Source: Streptomyces panaciradicis
Lineage (GTDB): Bacteria; Actinomycetota; Actinomycetes; Streptomycetales; Streptomycetaceae
Length of the DNA: 64,000 bases
Direction of reading: 5' to 3'
Assembly (NCBI RefSeq): GCF_023516615.1
Contig: NZ_JAMGBF010000019.1
Coordinates: forward strand, 108,116-172,115
The position numbers and the translations under genes were made by a program. The notes below the pieces were generated by a model. That model ran no database searches, was not told where the DNA came from, and worked only from the letters and a program-made list of their open reading frames with translations. Shown here piece by piece: positions 33,942 to 41,866 of the stretch (within the stretch, counting starts at the first letter, position 1; the number at the start of each line of letters is the position of its first letter).

Positions 33942-33957
33942 TATGCGTATGCACATA
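33942..33957. promoter_or_regulatory. Palindrome TATGCGTATGCACATA before the OYE gene, operator candidate
   Basis: This 16-mer is an inverted repeat with one mismatched pair in each arm, 17 bases before the GTG start. A TTGACG lies at 33923-33928, so the palindrome overlaps the likely -10/start region, where a TetR- or MarR-type repressor would bind. The regulator is not encoded nearby. Confidence 0.45.
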
Positions 33958-33974
33958 CCGAGGAGTTTCCCCGC

Positions 33975-35093
33975 GTGACCGCCACCACCTCCCGCGCCGC
34001 CGAGATCCTGTCCCGGCCCACCGCGATCAACGGCCTGACCGTCCCCAACCGCATCGTGATGGCGCCGATGACCCGCCAGTTCTCCCCGGGCGGCATCCCC
34101 GGCGAGGACGTCGTCTCGTACTACTCCCGCCGCGCCGCCGCCGGGGTCGGTCTGATCGTCACCGAGGGCACCTACGTCGGCCACGAGTCGGCCGGGCAGA
34201 GCGACCGCGTCCCGCGCTTCCACGGCGCGGAGCAGCTCGCGGGCTGGCAGAAGGTCGCCGAGGCGGTGCACGCGGCGGGCGGCACGATCGTGCCGCAGCT
34301 GTGGCACATCGGCATGGTGCGCGAGCAGGGCGACCCGCCCTTCCCCGAGGCCCCCGCCGTCGGCCCCTCCGGCCTGGTCACCGCCGGTGCCGAGCCGACC
34401 GGCCGGGCGATGACCCAGCGGGACGTGGACGACGTCATCGGCGCGTTCGCCGAGGCCGCCGCGGCCGCCGAGCGCATCGGCTTCGACGGCGTGGAGATCC
34501 ACGGCGCCCACGGCTACCTGGTCGACCAGTTCCTGTGGGCCGGCACGAACCGGCGCACGGACGCCTACGGCGGTGACCCCGTCGCCCGCACGAAGTTCGC
34601 GGCGGAGATCGTCGCGGCCGTACGGGAGACCGTGTCGCCCGAGTTCCCGATCATCTTCCGCTACTCGCAGTGGAAGCAGCAGGACTACACCGCGCGGCTG
34701 GCCGAGACCCCCGAGGAGCTGGAGGCGATCCTCACCCCGCTGGCGGCGGCCGGCGTCGACGCCTTCCACGCCTCCACCCGGCGGTACTGGCTGCCCGAGT
34801 TCGACGGCGCGGACCTGAACCTGGCCGGCTGGACGAAGAAGCTGACCGGCAAGCAGGTGATCACGGTCGGCTCCGTCGGGCTCGACGGCGACTTCATCCG
34901 CGGGTTCGCGGGCGAGGGGTCGCCGGTGCGGGGCATCGACGACCTGCTGGACCGCCTGGAGAGCGAGGAGTACGACCTCGTGGCCGTGGGGCGGGCCCTG
35001 CTGCAGGACCCGCAGTGGGCGGCGAAGGTGCTGTCCGGCCGCTTCGAGGAGCTGCTGCCCTACGACGCGGCGGCGCTGAAGTCCCTGAGCTGA
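33975..35093 (+). CDS. Old yellow enzyme-family NADH:flavin oxidoreductase
   Basis: A 372-residue FMN TIM-barrel enzyme. NRIVMAPMTRQFSPGG holds the FMN-contact strand, HAAGGTIVPQLWHIG the family block with Gln, GFDGVEIHGAHGYLVDQFLW the GxExHGAHGY substrate/FMN motif, and RYSQWKQQDY a segment often seen in this subgroup. It should reduce activated alkenes such as enones or nitro compounds with NAD(P)H. Start GTG 33975 is preceded by GAGGAG. It stands alone between two hairpins, with an operator-like palindrome at its promoter, which suggests induction by an electrophile. Confidence 0.92.
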   Translation: MTATTSRAAEILSRPTAINGLTVPNRIVMAPMTRQFSPGGIPGEDVVSYYSRRAAAGVGLIVTEGTYVGHESAGQSDRVPRFHGAEQLAGWQKVAEAVHAAGGTIVPQLWHIGMVREQGDPPFPEAPAVGPSGLVTAGAEPTGRAMTQRDVDDVIGAFAEAAAAAERIGFDGVEIHGAHGYLVDQFLWAGTNRRTDAYGGDPVARTKFAAEIVAAVRETVSPEFPIIFRYSQWKQQDYTARLAETPEELEAILTPLAAAGVDAFHASTRRYWLPEFDGADLNLAGWTKKLTGKQVITVGSVGLDGDFIRGFAGEGSPVRGIDDLLDRLESEEYDLVAVGRALLQDPQWAAKVLSGRFEELLPYDAAALKSLS

Positions 35094-35104
35094 ACGGCGA
35101 GTTC

Positions 35105-35131
35105 GCGCCGTCCGCCGACCGCGGGCGGCGC
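35105..35131 (+). terminator. Hairpin after the OYE gene
   Basis: GCGCCGTCCGC (35105-35115) pairs with GCGGGCGGCGC (35121-35131) with one G-U pair and a 5-base loop, just after the stop at 35093. Confidence 0.55.
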
Positions 35132-35218
35132 TCGGTCCGCAGGCCTGCTTGATTTCGGCAGGTCTGTTCGTTTGAGTGGATCGGCAGCCCTGCATCCGCC
35201 ACCCGTGAGGAGCCCACG

Positions 35219-36742
35219 ATGACGACAGCGGACGGTCCGGTCGTACGCACCGCAGCCGGTGCGGTGCGCGGACGGCAGGAGGACGGGCTGACCGTCTTCC
35301 GGGGCGTCCCGTTCGCCGAACCGCCGGTGGGCGAGCTCCGGTTCCAGGCGCCCCGGCCCGTGCGGGCCTGGGACGGGGTGCGGGAGGCGTACGCGTTCGG
35401 GCCGCCGCCCCCGCAGGACCTCGGCATCCAGGGCCGCAAGGGCGAGCTGGACGTGCCCGACGGCGACGACTGGCTCACCGTCAACGTCTGGACCCCGCGG
35501 GCCGATCCGGCCGAGCCGCGTCCGGTGATGGTGTGGATCTACGGCGGCGCCTACAAACTGGGCCACTCCGGCAGCCCCGGCTACGACGCCCGGCGCATCG
35601 CGCGCGACGGCGACCTGGTCGTCGTCACCCTCAACTACCGGGTCGGCATAGAGGGGTTCGCGAGCCTGGAGGGGGCGCCCGCCAACCGGGGCCTGCTCGA
35701 CCAGGTCGCCGCCCTGGAGTGGGTACGGGACAACATCACGGCGTTCGGCGGCGACCCCGGCCGGGTGACCGTGTTCGGCGAGTCGGCGGGTGCGGGATCG
35801 GTGGCGGCGCTGCTGGCGATGCCGGCCGCCCGAGGGCTGTTCGGGCGGGCGATCGCGCAGAGCGTGCCCGGCACGTACTTCTCCGGCGAACTCGCCCGGG
35901 ACATCGCCGCCGAGATCGCCAAGGAGGCCGGTCTGCCGCCGACGGCGGCAGCGCTGTCCGCCGTGGACCCGCGTCTGCTGACCTCGGCCGGCGAGGCGCT
36001 GAGCGCGAAGATGCGGCAGTACCAGGACCGTTGGGGGCAGGCGGCCCCCACGGTCACGCCCTTCTCGCCGGTCGTCGACGGCGAGGTGCTGCCCACCACG
36101 CCCTGGCAGGCGCTGGCCGCGGGCGCGGCCCGGGACGTGGACCTGCTCGTCGGGCACAACCGCGACGAGTGGCGGCTGTTCCTCGTCATGGGCGAACTGC
36201 TCGGCAAGGTCACCGAGGAGCAGGCGGCCTGGGCCCTGCGGACCTTCGGGCCCGGCCCCGACGCGGAGTCGGCCTATCGCGCCGCCCACCCCGACGCCAC
36301 CCCGAGCGATCTGTACGAACGCGTCCAGACGGACTGGCTGTTCACCATGCCCAGCCTGCGGCTCGCGGAGGCGCAGGTGGCGGGCGGCGGCAGCGCCCAC
36401 TTCTACGAACTGACCTGGCCGGCGCCCGGCGCGGGAGGCGTCCTCGGTGCCTGCCACGGCCTGGACATCCCCCTGCTGTTCGGCACCTTCGACGCTGACC
36501 TCGGCAGCCTGCTCTTCGCCGGGAGCGGTGTCCCGGCGGAGGCGGAGGAGCTGTCTGCGCGCTTCCGTGCGTCGTGGACGGCGTTCGCCCGCACCGGCGA
36601 CCCGGGCTGGCCGGCGTACGGGGAGGCCGACCGCCTGGTTCAGGTACTGGACGCGCGCCCCGAGGTGCGGCCCTACCCCGAGGAGGCCACACGGCGGCTG
36701 TGGGAGGGCCACGAGTTCACCGCGCTGCCGCTGCTTCCCTGA
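35219..36742 (+). CDS. Type-B carboxylesterase (alpha/beta hydrolase)
   Basis: A 507-residue carboxylesterase/para-nitrobenzyl esterase homologue. FRGVPFAEPPVGELRF at the N-terminus, MVWIYGGAYKLG (oxyanion hole) and the nucleophile elbow FGESAGAGS (Ser189) are textbook family blocks; GACHGLDIPLLFG near the C-terminus carries the catalytic His. There is no signal peptide, so it should act inside the cell on esters or xenobiotics. ATG 35219 follows GAGGAGCC. It lies behind the OYE gene but a hairpin separates them. Confidence 0.93.
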   Translation: MTTADGPVVRTAAGAVRGRQEDGLTVFRGVPFAEPPVGELRFQAPRPVRAWDGVREAYAFGPPPPQDLGIQGRKGELDVPDGDDWLTVNVWTPRADPAEPRPVMVWIYGGAYKLGHSGSPGYDARRIARDGDLVVVTLNYRVGIEGFASLEGAPANRGLLDQVAALEWVRDNITAFGGDPGRVTVFGESAGAGSVAALLAMPAARGLFGRAIAQSVPGTYFSGELARDIAAEIAKEAGLPPTAAALSAVDPRLLTSAGEALSAKMRQYQDRWGQAAPTVTPFSPVVDGEVLPTTPWQALAAGAARDVDLLVGHNRDEWRLFLVMGELLGKVTEEQAAWALRTFGPGPDAESAYRAAHPDATPSDLYERVQTDWLFTMPSLRLAEAQVAGGGSAHFYELTWPAPGAGGVLGACHGLDIPLLFGTFDADLGSLLFAGSGVPAEAEELSARFRASWTAFARTGDPGWPAYGEADRLVQVLDARPEVRPYPEEATRRLWEGHEFTALPLLP

Positions 36743-36755
36743 AGCCGGGGGCGGC

Positions 36756-37325
36756 TCAGAGGTTGCCCAGCGGTTCGATGTCGACCTTCACCGGGGTGCC
36801 CCACACGCGCAGCACCTCGTAGTCGGTGAACTCGTGCACCAGCCGGTAGGCCATGGCGGCGCGTGGGCCGCGGCGCTGGGCGGCGATGTACAGCTCCGCC
36901 TCGCGCCGGTCCCGCCTCGGCGTACCGCACAGCTGCCACTCCTGGCCCGTCCACAGCTCCGGCAGCCAGCGCTGCTGGGGCTGGGGGCGGTCGCCGCGGA
37001 CGCCGTAGCGGGAGGGCGCGGACTCGGTGGGGTGCGCGGGCAGGGGGCCGCCGTTGAACTCGGCGCGGCGGGCCGCCCGGCGCCGGGTCTCGCAGAGCAG
37101 GCACAGGTCGGGGGCGCTCTTGTCCACGGGGCCGTTGGGGTGCTCGGCGCAGCGGGTGGCGGGTGCGGCCGTGGCGACGCTGTCCTCCAGGAGGTCCAGG
37201 GCGCGCCGCAGGTCGGCCCTGACCTCGTGCAGCCGGGCGTCCGGGGTGTCGGCGGTGAGGGCCTCGCCGTGCTCGCCGAGAAGGCGGAGGGCTCGGCCCA
37301 GGGCGGTGAGCTGGGCGTGGTTCAT
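36756..37325 (-). CDS. Conserved hypothetical protein with CxxC motif
   Basis: A 189-residue soluble protein. The N-terminal 60 residues are helical and Leu-rich (LTALGRALRLLGEHGEAL ... LRRALDLLEDSV); CAEHPNGPVDKSAPDLCLLCETRRRAARR has His/Cys pairs that could bind zinc; the C-terminus is richer in aromatics (RWLPELWTGQEWQLCG ... VHEFTDYEVLRVWGTP). No named family is recognised. Start ATG 37325; the reading frame stays open upstream only because it runs antisense. It converges on the esterase gene. Confidence 0.72.
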   Translation of the reverse strand: MNHAQLTALGRALRLLGEHGEALTADTPDARLHEVRADLRRALDLLEDSVATAAPATRCAEHPNGPVDKSAPDLCLLCETRRRAARRAEFNGGPLPAHPTESAPSRYGVRGDRPQPQQRWLPELWTGQEWQLCGTPRRDRREAELYIAAQRRGPRAAMAYRLVHEFTDYEVLRVWGTPVKVDIEPLGNL

Positions 37326-37426
37326 GGGTATCAGTCTGCGTCGTTCTCGCGTCCGGGGGCGTCGGTGTCCGTCACCGACACCTTCGCAGACGCCACTGAC
37401 AACGATCCCAGGGCTCCCGGCACGGC

Positions 37427-38359
37427 CTAGTGGGCCGCCGCCAGGGCCGCTCGCAGGTGTCCGCCGGACTCCGCCAGCAGCCGGGCCGCCGTGGGGCCGT
37501 CGACGTCCGCGAGGAGGGCGAGGACGGCGTTCTTCACCTCGCCGTCCGTGGCCGCCAGCGCCCGCTCGATCTCCTCGTCCGGCGCGCCGGTGGCGAGGGC
37601 GACGATACGGCGGGAACGGGCCCGCAGCTTCTCGTTCGAGGCGCGTACGTCGACCATCAGGTTCCCGTACGTCTTGCCCAGCCGGATCATCGTGATCGTC
37701 GAGAGCATGTTGAGGACCAGCTTCTGCGCGGTGCCCGCCTTCAGCCGGGTGGAGCCGGTGAGCAGTTCGGGCCCGACGACGATCTCGATGCCGTGCTCGG
37801 CGGCCGCGGCGAGCGCGCTGTCGGCGTTGCAGGCCAGCCCGATCGTCAACGCGCCCTGCCGGCGGGCGTGTTCGACGGCCGCGATGGCGTACGGGGTGCG
37901 GCCGGAGGCGGAGATGCCGACCACCGTGTCGGCGGAGGTGAGGGCGAGGGCGTCCAGGTCGGCGCGGGCGAGGTCGGCGGAGTCCTCGGCGCCCTCGACG
38001 GAGGTGACCATGGCGTCGGGACCGCCCGCGATGAGCCCCACCACCTGCTGCGGATCGGTGTTGAAGGTCGGCGGGCACTCGGAGGCGTCCAGCACGCCGA
38101 GCCGGCCCGCGGTGCCGGCGCCCGCGTAGATCAGCCGCCCGCCGCCCGCCATGCGGTCGGCCACGGCGTCGATGGCGGCGGCGATCTGCGGCAGCCGCGC
38201 GGCGACGGCCGCCGGGACGGTGGAGTCCTCGCCGTTCATCAGCCGGGCGATCTCCAGGGTGGGCAGCCGGTCGATGTCGGCGAGGTCGGGACGGAAGGCC
38301 TCGGTGGTGAGCGATTCCAACTCGGCGCGCAGATCACGGGGGTTGGAGGTGGAGGTCAT
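37427..38359 (-). CDS. murQ: N-acetylmuramic acid 6-phosphate etherase
   Basis: A 310-residue SIS-domain lyase. RLIYAGAGTAGRLGVLDASECPPTF is the MurQ signature with the catalytic Glu; VVGISASGRTPYAIAAVEHARRQGA is the SIS substrate site; KLVLNMLSTITMIRLGKTYGNLMVD is the second family block. It splits the D-lactyl ether of MurNAc-6-P to give GlcNAc-6-P, feeding NagA. Start ATG 38359. It follows the RpiR-type regulator by 61 bp on the same strand, so the two form one unit. No MurP-type PTS gene is present, so MurNAc-6-P must come from AnmK or another uptake route. Confidence 0.95.
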   Translation of the reverse strand: MTSTSNPRDLRAELESLTTEAFRPDLADIDRLPTLEIARLMNGEDSTVPAAVAARLPQIAAAIDAVADRMAGGGRLIYAGAGTAGRLGVLDASECPPTFNTDPQQVVGLIAGGPDAMVTSVEGAEDSADLARADLDALALTSADTVVGISASGRTPYAIAAVEHARRQGALTIGLACNADSALAAAAEHGIEIVVGPELLTGSTRLKAGTAQKLVLNMLSTITMIRLGKTYGNLMVDVRASNEKLRARSRRIVALATGAPDEEIERALAATDGEVKNAVLALLADVDGPTAARLLAESGGHLRAALAAAH

Positions 38360-38420
38360 GGTGGAGCGGCTCTTTCGTGAAGTGCTGCCGGAGAACGTGA
38401 GAGGAGGAGGGGAAGAGGGT

Positions 38421-39359
38421 CTAGCGCCGGTGCCGGTGGGCGAGTGCCTCGTACGAGGCGGCCAGGGAGGGCGCCGCGGTCTCGTAGGTCTTCTGCGCCA
38501 CTCCCACGAACAAGCAGTCCACGACCAGCAGTTGACTGGTCCGGGACGACATCGCGGCCGGCCGCAGCTCGCTCTCCCGGGCGATGGACGTCGTCAGCAC
38601 ATGGTCGGCGTACTGCGCGACCGCCCCGTCCGGCCGCCCGGTGATCGCCACGGTCGTCGCCCCGCGTTCGAAGGCCACCCGCAGCGGCTCCACGACGTCC
38701 CCCGTCGACCCCGAGTGCGTGATGGCGATGGCGACGTCACCCGCCCGCAGCTGCACCGCGTTCGTCACGGCCAGGTGCGGGTCGCTGTGCGCGTGGGCTA
38801 TCAGCCCTATCCGCAGCAGCTTCTGCGTGAGGTCCTGGGCGACCAGCCCCGACGCGCCCACTCCGTACACGTCGATCCGCCGCGCGGTGGCGGCCGCGGC
38901 CACCGCCGCGCCCAGCTGCACGGTGTCGAGTCCGGCCGCCGTGTCGGCGAGCGTCTGCTGCTCGTCGTAAGCCAGTTTCGCCACGACGTCCGCGATGGGG
39001 TCGTCGACGGCGATGTCGGTGGTGATGGCGGGCGCGCGGCCCGACTGCTGCTGCGCCGCGAGCCCGGCGAGGGCGAGCCGCAGATCCCGGTACCCCGGGT
39101 ACCCGAGCAGCCGGGCGGTGCGCACCACCGTCGCCTCGCTGGTGCCGGTGAGCTCGGCGAGGCCGGTGACCGTGAGGGCCGCGCAGCCGGCCGGGTCGCC
39201 CGCGACGGCCTCGGCGACGCGCTGCATGGAACGTGTCATGGAGGGGGCGAGGGTGCGCACCTTGGCGGCGAGGGCGGCGGGGGCGGGAGGCGCGGTGGGC
39301 GCGGTGCCCGGCGTGCCCGCGGCGTGGCCGGCGAAAATTTCCTTCACGTTCTGGGTCAC
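38421..39359 (-). CDS. RpiR-family regulator with SIS domain (MurR-like)
   Basis: A 312-residue repressor/activator. The N-terminal HTH_6 domain spans about residues 30-105 (VRTLAPSMTRSMQRVAEAVAGDP ... LTGTSEATVVRTARLLGYPGYRDL), the sugar-isomerase domain about 140-280 (IDVYGVGASGLVAQDLTQKLLRIG ... AIAITHSGSTGDVVEPLRVAFERGA). The ligand is probably a sugar phosphate such as MurNAc-6-P, as for E. coli MurR. Start GTG 39359 (TQNVKEIF); the ORF is open farther upstream but crosses a divergent gene. GAAAGATATTTTC just before its start is the likely autoregulatory operator. Confidence 0.9.
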   Translation of the reverse strand: MTQNVKEIFAGHAAGTPGTAPTAPPAPAALAAKVRTLAPSMTRSMQRVAEAVAGDPAGCAALTVTGLAELTGTSEATVVRTARLLGYPGYRDLRLALAGLAAQQQSGRAPAITTDIAVDDPIADVVAKLAYDEQQTLADTAAGLDTVQLGAAVAAAATARRIDVYGVGASGLVAQDLTQKLLRIGLIAHAHSDPHLAVTNAVQLRAGDVAIAITHSGSTGDVVEPLRVAFERGATTVAITGRPDGAVAQYADHVLTTSIARESELRPAAMSSRTSQLLVVDCLFVGVAQKTYETAAPSLAASYEALAHRHRR

Positions 39360-39363
39360 GTAT

Positions 39364-39376
39364 GAAAGATATTTTC
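39364..39376. promoter_or_regulatory. GAAA-N5-TTTC operator candidate for the RpiR/MurR-like regulator
   Basis: GAAAGATATTTTC is an inverted repeat four bases upstream of the regulator GTG, within the 54-bp divergent gap. A second AT-rich palindrome GGAAATTTTC lies at the start of the regulator gene (about 39333-39342). AT-rich GAAA/TTTC sites are usual for RpiR proteins and stand out in this GC-rich DNA. Confidence 0.5.
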
Positions 39377-39413
39377 GGGCGGGGCACCGGTCAAGAGTGC
39401 GCACAATGGGTGC

Positions 39414-39824
39414 ATGGATCCCTCCGGCACCCCCGAAACACCCGACGCCCCGGTCACCCCTCTGGAACGGGCGCTGCACGTGGCGCGCGCCCTCGTGCTC
39501 GCCGACCTGGCCGCGGGGCGGGTCGCCGCGGCGGACGTGGTGTCCATGGTCGAGGACTCGGTGGCGCAGCGGCGCTGGTGGGTCGAGCAGTGGCCCGAGG
39601 GCGCGGAGTTCGTGACGGGGCTGGTCGCCCAGGACGTCCAGGACGCCCTGCTGGAGACGTACGGCCGCTGGCCGCTGTGCCCGGTCTGCGGCTCCGGCGA
39701 CCCGCACGCGCTGGAGGTCGAGCCCGAACTGGGCGCCGACCCGCACTGGGTCTGCCACAAGGCGGGCGTGCGGGTGGCGGCGGTCGGGGCGCTGGGACCG
39801 GCCATGGGCGGGACGCCGGCGTGA
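39414..39824 (+). CDS. Conserved hypothetical protein with CPxCG...C motif
   Basis: A 136-residue protein. Residues 15-85 are helical (LERALHVARALVLADLAAGRVAAADVVSMVEDSVAQRRWWVEQWPEG); then WPLCPVCGSGDPHALEVEPELGADPHWVCHKAG has one CxxC and a third Cys that may form a partial zinc or redox site. No family name is certain. ATG 39414 faces the RpiR regulator across 54 bp, so the operator there could act on both. Its stop overlaps the start of the DUF4031 gene (GTGA). Confidence 0.7.
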   Translation: MDPSGTPETPDAPVTPLERALHVARALVLADLAAGRVAAADVVSMVEDSVAQRRWWVEQWPEGAEFVTGLVAQDVQDALLETYGRWPLCPVCGSGDPHALEVEPELGADPHWVCHKAGVRVAAVGALGPAMGGTPA

Positions 39825-40099
39825 CCGTCTACATCGACCCGCCGGACTGGCCCGGTCACGGCCGGCTGTGGTCCCACCTCATCAGCGACGTCTCCTTCGA
39901 CGAACTGCGGCTGTTCGCCGACGGGCTGGGCGTGCCGCGGCGCGCCTTCGAACGCGACCACTACGACATCCCCTCGCACCGCTACGCGGACGCGGTGGCG
40001 GCCGGGGCGGTGCAGGTCAGCAGCCGCGAGGTGGTGCGGCTGCTGACGGAGGCGGGGCTGCGGCGGCCCAAGGGGCGTGCTCAGCGCCCGAGTTCGTAG
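39821..40099 (+). CDS. DUF4031 protein
   Basis: A 92-residue protein of the DUF4031 type: TVYIDPPDWPGHGRLWSHLISD, then SFDELRLFADGLGVPRRAFERDHYDIPSHRYADAV. These start and middle blocks are the whole family. GTG 39821 overlaps the preceding stop by four bases, so it is translationally coupled. Function is unknown. Its last 19 bases overlap the convergent gene. Confidence 0.85.
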   Translation: MTVYIDPPDWPGHGRLWSHLISDVSFDELRLFADGLGVPRRAFERDHYDIPSHRYADAVAAGAVQVSSREVVRLLTEAGLRRPKGRAQRPSS

Positions 40100-41148
40100 G
40101 CGAACTCCTCCTCGTCCTCGCTCACCTTCCGGAACCCGGCGCGGGTGACCACGGCCTGGGAGGGGAGGTTGTCGCGGTCGACCGTCGCGAAGAGCGACTG
40201 GACGTCGTCCCGGGCGAACGCCCAGTCGGCGAGGGCGCGCAGCGCCTCGGTCGCGTAGCCGTGGCCGCGGGCGGCCTCGACCAGGTCGTAGCCGACCTCC
40301 GCCCGTCCCTCCTCGTCGGGGACGCCGTGGAAGCCCATGCCGCCGATCGCCCGGCCGTCCTCGCGGCGGACGAGGACGAAGACGCCGAACTCCGGCCGGT
40401 GCACGCCCTCTTCATAGGCCTTGAGCATGAAGCCGGCGGCGTCCCGCGTGCCCGTGAACGGGCCGCCGGCGATCCAGTCGAAGCCGCCGTCGCCGCCGAG
40501 CGTCAGGTCGCGCGCGGACGCCGGTGTGACGCCCTCCAGGGTGAGGCGGTCGGTGGTGTGGACGAGGTTGTTGTGCCAGCGCCACTCGGTGACCGGCGCG
40601 CGGCCGGGCAGCTCGCCGCGCCCGGTGGCCCACAGCAGGGTGCGCCAGGCGTCGGCGCCGGGCCGGACGTGCGGGAAGATCGTGGTGAGGACGAAGTCCG
40701 CCAGTGCGGAGGGTGGTTCGTAGGCCGTCCGCAGGCCGGCCGTCATGTCGTACGTGTGCAGCAGCACCTCGGCGACGCCCATCGCGGCGAAGCCCTCGCG
40801 GTTCGCGCTGCGGAAGGGGTACGGGTGGAAGGCGCGGGCCTCGCGCGGGGCGGTGCGGACCGCCGCGGCGAGCAGGGCGCCCATCGACTCCACGAGGTGC
40901 AGCAGGCCGGTGTTGTCGGTGCCCTCGTCGAGCGTGATCTCGAAGGGGACGTAGCCGTCGCGGGCGCGTCCGGCGAGGTTCGCCGCGTACCCGACGAGGC
41001 ACTCCGCGACGTGGAACGCCGTCTCGTGGACGGTCCAGTCCATCCCGGCCGCCCGCACCGCCGTCCAGTCCCGGTCCACCGCAGGCCGCAGCGCCGCGAG
41101 ACAGCCCGCGACGGCCTCTTCCACCTGATCCCCGCCCATTGCACGCAT
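40081..41148 (-). CDS. Fusion: DinB/MDMPI-like domain plus GNAT acetyltransferase
   Basis: A 355-residue two-domain protein. The N-terminal part (about 1-170) resembles the mycothiol-dependent maleylpyruvate isomerase/DinB four-helix bundle: WTVHETAFHVAECLVGYAANL, MGVAEVLLHTYDMTAGL with the conserved His residues. The C-terminal part (about 185-355) is a RimJ/RimL-type GNAT domain with AEVGYDLVEAARGHGYATEALRALADWAF (acetyl-CoA motif) and VDRDNLPSQAVVTRAGFRKV. Mycothiol- or bacillithiol-transferase-like domains act on thiol adducts, so the acetyltransferase might modify the same substrate; this is speculation. Start ATG 41148 (or 41139). It is convergent with the DUF4031 gene. Confidence 0.85.
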   Translation of the reverse strand: MRAMGGDQVEEAVAGCLAALRPAVDRDWTAVRAAGMDWTVHETAFHVAECLVGYAANLAGRARDGYVPFEITLDEGTDNTGLLHLVESMGALLAAAVRTAPREARAFHPYPFRSANREGFAAMGVAEVLLHTYDMTAGLRTAYEPPSALADFVLTTIFPHVRPGADAWRTLLWATGRGELPGRAPVTEWRWHNNLVHTTDRLTLEGVTPASARDLTLGGDGGFDWIAGGPFTGTRDAAGFMLKAYEEGVHRPEFGVFVLVRREDGRAIGGMGFHGVPDEEGRAEVGYDLVEAARGHGYATEALRALADWAFARDDVQSLFATVDRDNLPSQAVVTRAGFRKVSEDEEEFAYELGR

Positions 41149-41158
41149 GGGCCGAAGG

Positions 41159-41821
41159 CTATTCGGCCCCCTTCACGGCGGTCGACAGGATTTCCAGCTC
41201 GGCGGAGAGGTTGTAACGAGCCGTCGCCTCCCACTTCTCCTGCCCGTAGGGGGTCCTGAACAGCCGGGGCAGCGCGAGGAGCCGGCGCAGGACGTCGGCC
41301 CGTCCCGCGCGGAAGGCGTCGTTCGGCACGAAGTGGTACTCCTCGCGGACGGCCGCGGTGTAGGCGGCGTACGCGGTGGGCGGCGAGGCGAGGATCGCGA
41401 GGTCGGCGTCGCACAGCACCTGGCCGTCGCGGTCGTCGTCGGCGGGGTCGTGGGTGACGGTGAGCCGGACGAGCCGGGCCACCTCGGCGGCGGTGGCGTC
41501 GGGGACGCCGGCCTCGGGCAGGGCGCGTTCGGCCAGACGGGCGGAGCGCTCCTCGTTCTCGGACCGCTCCGGGAGGTAGACGGCGTCGTGGAACCAGGCC
41601 GCCAGCCGCACCGCGTCCGGATCGTCGGCGTACTCCTGGAGCGTGTCGACGTGGTCGAGGACGGCCACGAGATGCGCGAGCGTGTGGTACCGGCGCTGCG
41701 GCTCCTGCCAGCGGGCCAGCAGGTTGTCCGCGTACGGCACCGGGTCGGGGCCGGCGGCGGAGCCCCGGGCTCCGTCCAGCGCGCGGGTCCAGCGGGAACG
41801 CAGGGCGTCGAGATCGGCCAT
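41159..41821 (-). CDS. HD-domain metal-dependent phosphohydrolase-like protein
   Basis: A 220-residue protein of the predicted HD phosphohydrolase group. The metal residues are seen in RYHTLAHLVAVLDHV (first His), RLAAWFHDAVY (the HD pair) and LVRLTVTHDPADDD with LCDADLAIL (last Asp). Proteins of this kind hydrolyse phosphate esters or nucleotides; no specific substrate is known. Start ATG 41821. It is followed ten bases later by the DinB-GNAT fusion start on the same strand, so the two are cotranscribed. Confidence 0.87.
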   Translation of the reverse strand: MADLDALRSRWTRALDGARGSAAGPDPVPYADNLLARWQEPQRRYHTLAHLVAVLDHVDTLQEYADDPDAVRLAAWFHDAVYLPERSENEERSARLAERALPEAGVPDATAAEVARLVRLTVTHDPADDDRDGQVLCDADLAILASPPTAYAAYTAAVREEYHFVPNDAFRAGRADVLRRLLALPRLFRTPYGQEKWEATARYNLSAELEILSTAVKGAE

Positions 41822-41866
41822 GCCCCCATTCTCCCGCCGATCACTCCCGGCCCCTAGCGTGACCCC

